Shown in pieces: positions 1-10,019 of a DNA stretch of 64,000 nucleotides. The position numbers and the translations under genes are program-made. Origin of the DNA: Membranipora membranacea (lineage: Eukaryota; Bryozoa; Gymnolaemata; Cheilostomatida; Membraniporidae); assembly GCA_914767715.1 (NCBI GenBank), contig OU612067.1:2666001-2730000 (forward strand), read 5' to 3'. Under the pieces are notes generated by a model. The model was not told the DNA's origin, made no database searches, and saw only the letters and a program-made list of their open reading frames with translations. How positions within the stretch are numbered: the stretch's first letter is position 1; the number at the start of each line of letters is the position of its first letter.

Positions 1-260
1 ACTGTAATTATTGGATGTGAACCAAACATTTAGTGGTACTCTTATTGGCACCTTGTGTTTATGATAAAAACATGTATATAGATGCCTATATACCCTGCAT
101 CGTAACGCAATAATCGTGAGACCAGTATTCTATATGACATACACAACCACGGCTACAGAATGTAAAATACCTCACTACTACATTTACCACATGAACCCCT
201 AACTACAGAGATAAATATAAACTATAGTGACAATAAATGTTAAAATAGACAGTCTTCTGA

Positions 261-744
261 GCTCTTATTTGTGCCTCAATTCGGAGTTGTCCTCTATGCA
301 GTGTGGTACTTTTAACCTACACCGCATAGGAAAAACCTGCTGAAAGAGGGTCATCTTGAAAACCGCTTATGATAGGATAAAAATGATTTTTGATTTGGAG
401 TCTGCACCATTGAAAACTCTCTGAGAGACAAAGTTTCCAAATCGTTGGAGGCTTGAATGTTGATAAATCTTAATTTTAGTGACGAAACTCATGAAAATTT
501 CTGCCAAGTTTTCCGCAAAACAGGCAGAAAATGCTATAATTGACTATTCAATTACTAAAATTATTTCCCAAACTATGTCCATATGAGTTTTCAATGTTGC
601 AGATTCTGAATCAAAGATCATTTTTTATCCTATCATAAGTGGTTTTCAAGATAACCCTCTTTCAGCAGGTTTTTCCTATGCGGTGTGGGTTAAAATTACC
701 AAACTGGAGAGAGGACAACTCCGAATTGAGGCAAAAATAAGGGC
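261..744. repeat. Foldback (long inverted-repeat) element
   Basis: Two arms of about 150 bases face each other around a loop of about 165 bases. The left arm begins near 261 and runs through the motif at 272-295 (gcctcaattcggagttgt). The right arm ends near 744 with the reverse complement. Both arms also carry matching stretches around 330-415 and 582-690. The structure is that of a non-autonomous DNA transposon (MITE or foldback). No coding capacity is seen and no clear target duplication could be defined. Confidence 0.75.
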
Positions 745-818
745 ACAGTTACGAAAGTATCATTATTGATAATAATTTTCTTGACATCCTACAATTTATT
801 TTGCATTGTGCATCTCAC

Positions 819-3800
819 CAATCCAGTGTTCTGTTGCAAGAGATCCAAACCCGTCTCTGTACTCATCCCACTCTCTGTAAAAATACTCACTTCCATCATA
901 TCTCCATTGTAGAACAGTCCAACCATGCCCAGAGTCAAACTCACAACGTGCTTGAAATGAATAGTCATCTATCTCCAATGTGAAGATACCATCTGCTGTA
1001 TTTGGCACATTCTCAAAATACCATCGGCAATCTTCAGCAGTTTAATTTGGTGTATAAATTTTTTTTAAATGTTTCCATACATAAAACAAACGCCCATCTG
1101 CTTAATAATTTTACAATCCTCAAACAATTTTACCATTAATTATCATTCAGGTACCAGCACTTCTAAAAGTCATTCAAATCACACCTTCATCATCATAGAA
1201 GCATGCATGGTTTTTATGGACACTTTAAATTTACACACTACTGGAAGTAACGTTATCATTATTATTTTCACCAGCAGTATGTATCACTAATAGCTTTGGG
1301 TTTGGATTTGGGGCGGCAAAGGTAACAAAATGTTAATATTCATGTGTGAAAAATACAGTGTGGACTCAAATTTCGAGGGCGATCAGTTGAAAAACAGTGT
1401 GATATACTCCAGGCCAACAAAACATTATAAGTAAGGGGCCCAAGATCTAAATAACTTATTGAGTCAATATATAGGCGGAAGGGGGGGCTAGTTGAGACAA
1501 AAATCACTTTTTTGTCACCTACGCCTATGAATATTATATGAGTGTCTGGATTTCTATGCTATATTATGCTTCATTAGGTTGTGCAATATGTGTGATGAGT
1601 TTGGAAGCCCAGCCTTGGTTGATTCTGTTTGGCAGCTGTTTTCATCAAGGTCCAAAACCCGTCTCAATGTGCCTTATGGACGGGTAAGTTGAGACAGTGT
1701 GTGGGGCAGGTTGAGATGCGGTAACAAAATCATGGGTGATCATGTGAAAATAAATGAAAGAAATGTAAGATTATATTTTATGCTTATAACAATGATTATT
1801 TATTTGTATAGCATGTTTTGTACTCCAACCAAAATATATATATATGGGAATATAAACTTTTACAACACAACATCAAACCATGACATTTATAATGCAACCA
1901 GCATTTATTTCCGTACCAAACCATTAAAGTGAGTCAACATAATATTGGTACTATTGGTTAGCCATGAATACAGCTTAGGTCTACATCAAATGCATGCTTT
2001 GCAGCGCACCTCGCCGTGCCACTGATTACTGATGGTTCTGGTAAGACTTGTGTGATATCAATGATGTCAACCGTGTCTGTTTCTCGGTTATCAGGGAGTA
2101 GAAAGTGGTTTGTACCGGTCTTCTTTAGAAATGCTACCATAGCACTTCCATCTTCAATACTCTTTACTTGGCCAACATACAGGTGCTTCATCATTTTGCT
2201 TTCATACTGCACCACCACATATGAACCTTCCTTCACGCTGCAAATGGTAACGCATTAACCGTAGGAAGTCGCTATCTGTAAAGACATTGATATCCATTGG
2301 GTATATCCCAGTTTTTCTGAACCTACCAGTTATGTTCTCCGGGGTCTGGGCTCTCAGAAGGGCTTTCCCAGCTAGCTCACCTATGTCATAAAGACCAAGA
2401 GTTTTGCCAGGATCGGAAAGCTGCCATTCATTACATGCTGTGTTGTAATAAGTTTGGTATGGTCCATATACAGAGACATCTAACGGTTGCAGTCGGTGAG
2501 TTGTGTGGCTTTTGTGGTTGTCCAGCAATAGTAACGCAGGGTTATCCAGGGATGGCTTGGTATGTTTGATGAAATGGTTCATCCAGACATCAAAGTTTGG
2601 CGCTGGCATCCATCCTGTCTCATGAAATAGCCCAAGTGAGTTGGTTGGTGTCCCCCTCATATAAGCTTCAGTGTTTCGGTCAGTCTTCCTGGGCCAGATA
2701 AAAGTAGGCGGTATGCTAGTACCAGATGAGCTAACACAGCACACCCCTGTCACCAAAGCACCTCTTTCTGCACTTGTCACTTGCCCCAACTGCTTGACAT
2801 TTTTGTCAGCTACGATCCTTGGAGGAATGTGAACTGTCGTTATCTTAGTTTCATCCATGTTATGTATGTTTCCTGGTTCTATCTTGTACTTTTTTAGAGC
2901 ATCACCAAGGTTATTGAAGAAGGTCTTCACGTTGTGCCTATTAAAGCTGGTTGGCCGCCCAAGACTTGTCGCCTCCGGTTTTCGAATCGATAAGCTCCCA
3001 CTCCTCTTCATGAATGCCTTCAGCCAGTCCTTTCCAGCTTTAAGTTTTCTCTTCCAGCTCTCAGGCCCTTGGATTTCATTCAGTGTAGCGTATCCATACG
3101 CAAGTTTCCGAACTTCTTGAGGAGTCAGGCCATGACACATTCTGGAGCATGTCATTAAGTACTCTTGTAGCTCTTTTTCAACTTTCTTTGTGAAAACAAT
3201 CCGTGGCTGTTTGTATCCACTGTGGTCCTTATTTTTCCATCTCCTAGACAAAGACATCTTGTCGACTTTAGCCTCTGCTACGGCCCGCCTCAGTGTGTAA
3301 CACTCTTTCATCAGTGACAAAGATTCTGCCATTGAACCGGTCTCCCCCCGCTTCGTTTTTCTCCTATACACTCGCACCATGATTGCCATCAATTGACAGT
3401 TTGAAATACCTGTATGATATGCATACCGTTTAGCAAGCAAATCTACATTGTTTGCTTAACTTTATCCATCAAACTCAAACATCAAATTGGCAATGGAACA
3501 AGTTGAGACACTGTCTCAATATGCCCCACTCATTTTGTCTCAACTTGCCCCAGCTCATCTTTGGAGACAAACAGAAATATTTAAGACAAACTGTTAGGAA
3601 TGGAAGAATCACATTTGGCATGCGTTCACTTAACATATTGACTCATGTTTTGGTACCATAGTTGTCTAACCTGGAAGCTTTTGCTAGGCATAACATACAC
3701 TACAGTATACATTGTAAAAACTTAATTTGGGTATGCAAAAACACAAAAGTTCACTTACCATTCAACATGTGCCTTTCAGCTGCAAAACAAATATGTCTGC

Positions 3801-5662
3801 TAGTTGACCTATAAAAGAGTTCTTTTGTGTGTGAGGTAGAAAGTTCTGCATGGAAAACCCTGAAAAATATTCAAAGTATCAACTTGCCCAACGTCTCAAC
3901 TAGCCCCCCCTTCCCCTATGTCCTACCTTTTAAAACAGGTGTTTCTAGTTCCTCCGGTTCTTCACAGCTTTCAGAAGTTTGCTGAAAAAAGACTAGATGT
4001 AGATAGTATATTTTACTGGTAAATTAATGTCAGAGTAGTAATCTATAAGCACAAGGTTTGAGGCTCTGATCAAGAACTGAACTTGATTAATAATTGTCAT
4101 ATGTCACATGTCACAATCAAAGTGCATTACTGACATATGACCATACTCAAGAATATTTATGCCATGACAGTAACAAACGTAATATATTTTCCAGTCATGG
4201 AAACAGAGGTTGTTCTCCAGCTAAGGTAAACTTTATGATGTCATGAACAAACATTTGGCATATGAGTCTACCATTTGAAGCTTTTAACTTCTGTATCATC
4301 ATCAAAATTGGATGAAACCAGTTGTTTTCAAACATAACTTGTGCCATCAAAGTGCCATCAGGTGGAAAAAATTGGTTTCACCTTAAAGTGGATACCCAAT
4401 TAAGTTCTAATTTACTGTATGTTTTTCATGTGGTTCTAAGCTCTCATTTGAGCTATTGGACAAAACTCTACACCTACCACAGGCAGATCTGTTGATGCTC
4501 AAAGCTGATGCTTCATGAAAACAGTCATTGTTCCAGCTCATGATGTCACAAGCAGTGTTTTCTTAAATTACTGTGATACCGGATGTGAATAATTGGACTC
4601 GCTAGAACGTAGGATTCTTTGGTGACCAATTACATATCATAGCTCCATGTAAGGGCCTATGAGAAAATTTTAGTCTGAGCTCCTATTCATTAAAATACAT
4701 CACGGGTGTCACAGTGGTATTGCTTCAGAGCTATCCAAATATTAGGGGAGTGATGGTACAGATCCCCTCAAAAACTTTGGAATGAGTGAATAAGATATCA
4801 GGCTACAATCACCTTAATTTTTATTGGATATTTTTGCTAGGAACAATCAAATAACAATGGATAATACAAACAGTAAAAACCATTAGTGGCAAATGTTAAA
4901 CACTGTCTATGACGTCAGAAGGTCAAGGACATTTTAATGGTTTCTCAATGTGACTGAATTTATTGACTGTTTGATGGAGATGTCATCATTGAGCATCAGC
5001 AGATCTGGTTGTGGTAGGTGTAGAATCTTGTCCAATGGCTCATCTTAAAGCTCATCACCTAAAGTAAAACATGACAACACTTAGAACTTCACTGGCAATG
5101 GCCTTGAACAGTCTCATAATGGAAAACAGACTGAATTCTGATCAAAAGCCCCGATGTGACCTCACAAGGAGTCTCCTTGCTCACACCAATGAACTAAACA
5201 TTTAGTTCATTGCTCACACATCGACTCTCCGTTATCATGTCAAATATTGAAAATGAAACTTCATTGCCTTTTAACACAGTTTTTGATGGCCCAAGAGAGT
5301 CAGTTTTGGGCTTGTTTAAGCAATAATTCATGGATGCTTTAAGTGATCATGGTCAAAGCAGTACGTCATCGTTGTCAAGTAAAAAAGGATATTTAACAAG
5401 TGATTCCATAAAAGGGAAGATTAAGATTCTCTACGAAGCGTTGTCAATACAAAGCTCTCTGGTAGTTGAAAAAGAAAATAATAGTGGTTCACCTTATTCA
5501 GCCTCTCCAGATAGGTTAAGCTAGTAGCCACCTCTGATTTCTTTGCAAATGATCCAATATGATTTGTATTGTATATGGAAGATGCAGAGTCATAGATTAT
5601 TGATCGGCAATTCCGCCAACCAAGATTTCTACACGCCATGGTCGCCTTCATCATGCTGCGGC
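819..5662 (-). CDS. PAN-FReD gene 1 (partial, 5' and 3' ends not seen)
   Basis: Three exons of a PAN plus fibrinogen-related gene are recognised in minus-strand order. The PAN-like exon is 5493-5662, the linker exon 3927-3981 (reads QQTSESCEEPEELETPVLK) and the first FReD exon 819-1031, which has DCRWYFEN near its start, ARCEFDSGHGW in the middle and EHWIG at the end. Intron phases match gene 2: 0 after PAN, 1 after the linker, 1 after FReD-1. The remaining FReD exons would lie left of base 1. The PAN exon is 170 bases against 179 in gene 2, because nine bases coding Leu-Cys-Ser are missing in frame, so one cysteine is lost. No stop or frameshift is seen in these exons, so the gene may be alive. 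The two introns in the window carry a pogo element and a foldback insertion. The likely product is a secreted or surface lectin-like protein; no ligand can be inferred. Confidence 0.72.
1032..1473 (-). other. Intron sequence of gene 1
   Basis: Non-coding intron between the first FReD exon and the pogo insertion. It is AT-rich and no further feature was recognised. Confidence 0.5.
1474..3916 (-). mobile_element. pogo/Tigger-like DNA transposon, about 2.44 kb
   Basis: The element has terminal inverted repeats of about 26 bases. The left end reads GGCGGAAGGGGGGGCTAG at 1474, the right end has the reverse complement of GGGGAAGGGGGGGCTAG, and both continue as TTGAGAC. A TA dinucleotide flanks each end (1472-1473 and 3917-3918), the target duplication expected of the Tc1/mariner-pogo superfamily. 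Subterminal copies of a ttgagacagtgt-type motif recur near 1690 and 3500. The element sits in the intron between the gene 1 linker and FReD exons, its edge only eight bases inside the intron from the linker exon donor. It carries a broken transposase gene on the minus strand. Confidence 0.88.
1958..3440 (-). pseudogene. pogo-like DDE transposase, internally deleted and frameshifted
   Basis: A 412-codon frame (2202-3440) matches the DDE_1/Jerky-Tigger family. It has an N-terminal helix-turn-helix region, then NMDET (first catalytic Asp) and LLLDNHKSH (second Asp). Next comes HRLQPLDVSVYGP, with the third Asp. Family members usually have about 30 residues between the second and third Asp. Here only 13 remain, an in-frame loss of roughly 20 residues including the usual LPPH stretch. 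The frame then breaks near 2236. The adjoining frame (1958-2236) carries the C-terminal beta-rich extension (VVVQYESK, YVGQVKSI) seen downstream of DDE domains in this group. Both lesions suggest an inactive enzyme. Confidence 0.85.
3985..5492 (-). other. Intron of gene 1 with an inserted foldback element (about 4352-5275)
   Basis: The intron between the PAN and linker exons aligns by eye with the same intron of gene 3 (49645-50402). About 920 bases (roughly 4352-5275) are absent there. The extra block contains inverted arms (about 4399-4510 and 4985-5100) sharing ctacacctaccac and cagatctg motifs. This is the structure of a foldback DNA transposon inserted after the units diverged. No coding region was recognised. 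Confidence 0.6.
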
Positions 5663-6311
5663 CTGAACATAAGATTCAATTAAAGGAACATGGTTTTATT
5701 GTGCCATGTGAGTACAAGGTGAACAATATTTCATCAGTTTTATTATTTGGACGCCTATAAAAACCTAAAATTCATTCATTGTAACTTAAAGATGTCTTAT
5801 TCAAGCTAGAGTAAAGAATCGATCATCATTTCTTTTTGCCTTTAATGCAAATCTAGTGACAAAACCTGCCTACCAGCGCTTAAACCTCTTATCAATGATC
5901 ATGACCTGTGACCTTGTTCCTGAAAACTTACTCTTCCACCTCTAGCAAACAATAGAAAGTACACAGTAGACGGCATCAACTTTTGAATATAACCCGTCTC
6001 TGTGTGAAGTTGACTGACATACCCACATGTTATAGTACTTTCTGGCCTAGATATAGATATTTTAGTTTTAATCTGTAACACAAAAGGTAACATTCTTTAG
6101 ACCCTTCTAGACCTAGGGTAATTGGAATTTGACATTGGTTACATCATTCAATAAAATCCTTGTGCCAGTAGCTTTAGTTTTTTTTCATTAATATGATATC
6201 ACAATGATATGAAATTTTTTTTACTTTCCTTAACACCATCATGGAGCGGTTATGGATTTGGACGCAATCTTCATTCTACATTCCACATATTTTTGTCACT
6301 CTAGTTGGTCT
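5663..6311 (-). other. Upstream intron or flank of gene 1
   Basis: Part of this stretch (about 5790-5960) is conserved with 50825-50975 upstream of gene 3, including a cctgcctacc and a gtgaccttgttcctgaaaac motif. An exon could lie here, but the possible frames are not open in both copies, so none is called. Confidence 0.3.
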
Positions 6312-7590
6312 TATAAGACAGCTTGGGGGGTCGTTGTTTTCGTGCGGCTTAAGCAATGTTTTACAGTCCAATACCAGGCCGCACAATATCAAAACCTCAA
6401 AAGTGGTTATTTCTCCAGGTCTCACTTGTGACTGACTGTCATCACTCACAGGCAAATTCTTGATTGAGGTAGATTTCAAGATGAATGAATGGGGTGGTTG
6501 TTTTCACGCGGCTCATGAACTTGCAAAGAACGACATATTATCCGTTGTGTCATTAATTTCTAACCTTTTAATCCAAAATTAGGTACACAGTCACTTCATG
6601 ACAATCACATTATTGCTAGAAAATCATGGTTCATTTCGTTTGAGACTTTTTGACAGATAATCTTTATAAGACACTTTGGGGGGTGGTTGTTTTCGCGCGG
6701 CTTAAGCAATGTTTTACAGTCCAATACCAGGCCGCACAATATAAAAACCTCATAAGTGGTTATTTCTCCCAGTCTCACTTGTGACTGACTGTCATCACTC
6801 ACAGGCAAATTCTTGATTGAGGTAGATTTCAAGATGAATGAATGGGGTGGTTGTTTTCGCGCGGCTCATGAACTTGCAAAGAACGACATATCATCCGTTG
6901 TGTCATTAAGTTCTGACCTACTAATGTGAAATTTGGTACACATTCACCTTATGACAAACACATTATGGCTGCCAATTCATGGTTCATTATGATTGAGACT
7001 TTTTGACAGATAATCTTTATAAGACACTTTGGGGGGTGGTTGTTTTCGCGCGGCTTAAGCAATGTTTTACAGTCCAATACCAGGCCGCACAATATAAAAA
7101 CCTCATAAGTGGTTATTTCTCCAGGTCTCACTTGTGACTGACTTTCATCACTCACAGGCAAATGCTTGATTGAGGTAGATTTCAAGATGACTGAATGGGG
7201 TGGTTGTTTTCGCGCGACTCATGAGCTTGCAAAGAACGACATATCATCCGCTGTGTCATTAAGTTCTGACCTACTAATCTGAAATTTGGTACATAGTCAC
7301 CTTATGACAATCACATTATGGATGCAAAATCACGGTTCATTATGTTTGAGACTTTTTAACAGATATCTTTATAAGACAGCTTGGGGGGTGGTTGTTTTCG
7401 CGCGGCTTAAGCAATATTTTACAGTGCAATACCCATCCTCACAATATGAAAAGCTCAAAAGTAACTATTTCTCCCGCTCACACTTGTGACTGACTGCCAT
7501 CACTCCTTAGCAAATGCTTGACGGAGGTAGATTTTATGATGAATGAATGGGGTGGTTGTTTTCGCGCGGCTCATGAACCTGCAATGAAAG
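6312..7590. repeat. Tandem satellite, about 353-bp unit, about 3.6 copies
   Basis: The phrase aagacagcttggggg or aagacactttggggg recurs at 6315, 6668, 7021 and 7373, a period of 352-353 bases with highly similar copies. Each unit holds two copies of a GGTTGTTTTCGCGCGGCT-type core about 166 and 187 bases apart, so the unit looks like a dimer of diverged half-units. Open frames inside it recur only because the DNA repeats. No function is assigned. Confidence 0.9.
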
Positions 7591-7894
7591 TATGTGTGTT
7601 CTGTGATGTGGCAACTACACATATATCCACTGTTGGCTTAGTGCACCTTTCTTCGCAAACCAGACATCTCTAAATCATAGGAGCTTCAAATAACTAGTGT
7701 TTGCAAAAAATAGATCTACAAAGTACCATATGAAAAAGAGGCTTTATACACTCATTCAATGAGATACCACCACCATCCCAATGGTACAACTTTGGCCATC
7801 ATAGTGGCAGCCAGAACATCATGGTATGCTCCAGTTAGATGATCTGACCCATTTAGAATGGTGATAAACAGCTGGGCCCTCGATATGGACAGTC
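7591..7894. other. Unassigned intergenic or intronic sequence
   Basis: A 300-base stretch between the satellite and the G-rich minisatellite. No gene, repeat or signal was recognised. Confidence 0.4.
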
Positions 7895-8066
7895 ACAAAT
7901 AGGGGGGACAGTTTACAATAGGGGGAGACAGTTTACAATAGGGGGGGACAGTTTACAATAGGGGGGGGGGAGTTTACAATAGGCCTGTTTTTATTGTAAA
8001 GTGTCCCCGGGACAGTTTACAATATTGTAAAGTGTCCCGGGGTTGTTTTCGCGCGGGGGACAGTTT
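7895..8066. repeat. G-rich minisatellite with inverted copies
   Basis: A unit close to GGGGGGACAGTTTACAATA repeats about four times in direct orientation (7905-7983). Then inverted and direct copies alternate (attgtaaagtgtcccc, gggacagtttacaata), making palindromes at about 7990-8045. A single ggttgttttcgcgcgg core from the neighbouring satellite sits at 8041-8058. The array directly abuts the broken end of a Gypsy element. Confidence 0.8.
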
Positions 8067-8074
8067 ACAATACT

Positions 8075-8633
8075 ACACCGGGTCCACCCTTATGCCCTCA
8101 CTACTCAATATATGGCCCAAGAATTTTACCTCATTCACCGAAAATTCACATTTATCTTTATTCAAAGTTAGACCTGAACTCTCCAACTTATTCAACACCT
8201 CTTCTAACCTATGTCGTGCTCCTCCTTTGTGCTCCCCACTACCAAAATATCATCCATCATACATACTACCCCCTTACTATCGCCCAGAATCTTATACCTT
8301 TGACGTAGCCGATATTCCGAAGGGCATCTTGCAGTATTGGTACCGACTGAAAGGCGTAATGAATGTAGTGTATTCCCTGGAAGCCGCCTCTAGCCTTATT
8401 TGCCAGAATCCTGAATTAGCATCCATCTTACTAAAGAACTTGCTCCCTTCTAGTGATGCTAATGTATCTTCAAGTCTCGGCAGTGGAAAATGTTCTCTCT
8501 TGTACACTCTCCAGTTGGTTGCTTCTCTAAGTCCTATCGGTACTCTTCTTGGAACACACAGGCATAATGGAACTGCGTCGTCTTTGAGATTTATCTTAAA
8601 TACATCTGGCAACACCCCTAGTTTTCCGAACAA
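8075..8633 (-). pseudogene. Gypsy reverse transcriptase, frameshifted and truncated
   Basis: The first part (8292-8633) includes HFPLPRLED, FSKMDANSGFWQI (first catalytic Asp region) and MPFGI, all Gypsy reverse transcriptase blocks. The frame then breaks. In other frames the catalytic MMDDILVVG block, LTLNKDKCEFS and the VKFLGHILSSEGI block can still be read down to about 8080. At least two frameshifts separate these blocks. The C-terminal RNase H and integrase are absent. Confidence 0.82.
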
Positions 8634-8744
8634 CTACTCCGTACCTCATCTATTACCAAGCGGACAGTCTTCACTAGACTTAGTTTCCTTACTTCCGGCT
8701 TTCCTATCAAGTTATTCCTAGCTTCCTTCATCACGTACACTGTA

Positions 8745-8972
8745 CTAGGCACTTTTTGCCCCAACGCTAAAAACTATGTCTATCTTCATTTTTCCCACTC
8801 TGTCCAGCAGGCTCTCATCGGCGCCAGTAAATATCCTCTCCGTTTTTGCTACCTTGCCTCCCAACCGCTCTGCGGTTGTTGCTGTTATAACTGACACGTC
8901 CGCTCCTGTGTCCACCAAGAACCTAACCATTTTCTTACCAAACCTCAAATCTATTTCAAAGTCTTTATCCAC
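8745..8972 (-). CDS. Retropepsin-like aspartic protease of the Gypsy element
   Basis: The frame contains FLVDTGADVSVIT, the D-T/S-G active-site signature of retroviral-type aspartic proteases, in a stretch of about 75 codons. It lies between gag (8994-10007) and the reverse transcriptase, the usual gag-pro-pol order. It would cleave the element polyprotein. It now stands as a short separate frame. Confidence 0.75.
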   Translation of the reverse strand: MDKDFEIDLRFGKKMVRFLVDTGADVSVITATTAERLGGKVAKTERIFTGADESLLDRVGKMKIDIVFSVGAKSA

Positions 8973-8993
8973 TCCTATCTTGCTCTTTAACTG

Positions 8994-10007
8994 TCACAAA
9001 GACTCTTCCGAATCACTCGAGTATCCGCTTATGGCATTAACCTGCCCCTTGCTATTTTGCTGCTGCCCACTTCCTCTGTCTTTCGACTTTGGGCATTCTC
9101 TGGCAAAGTGGGGTCCCCCGCATTCGTAACATTTGCCGAATCTTGGGCCTTTCTTTTCCTTGTAAGAACTGGGGCATTCACTCATCAGGTGGCTTTGGCT
9201 ATTGCATATGAAGCAGCCCCTGCCCCTGCCTTTTCCTCTACTTGGGCCCCCTCTTCCTCGGAATCCACCTCGGCTTCTATAGCTATTGTTTCCTCTACTA
9301 AACCCACCGCGATAGTAACCTACACGGTCAATCGATAACTGTTCATCCTCTCCTATCGGTTTTCTTTGATCCTCCTCTACTCTATCTATTTCGGGCTTTA
9401 CTATCCTACTACTTTCACTGTTGGATATAATGTTTGCTGCAGCTTTTGCCGACTCGAACCGCACGTACACTGATTTGACCTTATCCGCATCTAAATTCTT
9501 CTTCCCGAGCAACTCTGCTCTGAGTTTATCGTTGTGAAGGCCCTTTATCACAACTTGTGCGATCAGATCATCCACTAAGCTCCCCCACCTGCAAGTTCTA
9601 GCGGCCCTGTCGACTCTCTCTATGAACTTGTCAACTCTCTCCTCTAATTTCTGTTCTATGGCCAGATATCTATGTCTTGTTGCTACTATGTTTTCCTTTT
9701 CTTGAAAATGTGCAGAAAACTCCCCTTTCAACTCGTCATACTGAATTTTCGACACATCCACATTCCAGGTATCAAATATGTCCATTCCTATTTCCCCCAT
9801 ACTGTCTAACAACAATGCTGCCTTCCTCTGTTCGACCTCAAACTTCCTCTGGTCCTCTTTACCTTTTTCCCTTGTAGTGGCGCCCTTAGCATCGTTGCTG
9901 TTCTTAAGCCCTGCTCCTATAACTGCTATTTCAAATCGTCTGATAAATCTATTCCAACCCTCTAACTCTGCCCCATGTTCTACTATAAACAAACATAATA
10001 AAATCAA
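8994..10007 (-). CDS. Gypsy gag polyprotein with two CCHC zinc knuckles
   Basis: This 337-codon open frame has a helical capsid-like N-terminal part. An Arg-Gly-rich stretch follows (RGGFRGRGGPSRGKGRGRG), then two zinc knuckles of the C-X2-C-X4-H-X4-C kind starting CFICNSQSH and CYECGGPHF. This order is typical of Ty3/Gypsy Gag, which packages element RNA in a cytoplasmic particle. The true start codon is uncertain because the first residues look like read-through of leader sequence. The frame is intact, but the pol part next to it is broken. Confidence 0.85.
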   Translation of the reverse strand: MILLCLFIVEHGAELEGWNRFIRRFEIAVIGAGLKNSNDAKGATTREKGKEDQRKFEVEQRKAALLLDSMGEIGMDIFDTWNVDVSKIQYDELKGEFSAHFQEKENIVATRHRYLAIEQKLEERVDKFIERVDRAARTCRWGSLVDDLIAQVVIKGLHNDKLRAELLGKKNLDADKVKSVYVRFESAKAAANIISNSESSRIVKPEIDRVEEDQRKPIGEDEQLSIDRVGYYRGGFSRGNNSYRSRGGFRGRGGPSRGKGRGRGCFICNSQSHLMSECPSSYKEKKGPRFGKCYECGGPHFARECPKSKDRGSGQQQNSKGQVNAISGYSSDSEESL

Positions 10008-10019
10008 GGGTGTGATATA

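Larger units (their letters stand above)
8075..10007 (-). mobile_element. Truncated Ty3/Gypsy-type LTR retrotransposon
   Basis: In minus-strand order a gag frame, an aspartic protease frame and a reverse transcriptase are present. The element stops inside the reverse transcriptase at the G-rich minisatellite. RNase H, integrase and a 3' LTR are missing. No 5' LTR was recognised above 10007. The reverse transcriptase is broken by frameshifts and stops, so this is a dead remnant. Confidence 0.85.

Noticed and set aside
6276-7185. Three similar minus-strand frames beginning MKSTSIK
   Set aside because: They recur only because the 353-bp satellite repeats. They end at different places and match no family.
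7895-8066. Direct repeats considered as a CRISPR-like array
   Set aside because: There are no unique spacers of constant length. The units are a G-rich minisatellite in an animal genome.
8032-8721. 229-codon plus-strand frame
   Set aside because: It is antisense to the Gypsy reverse transcriptase, which has recognisable catalytic blocks on the minus strand.
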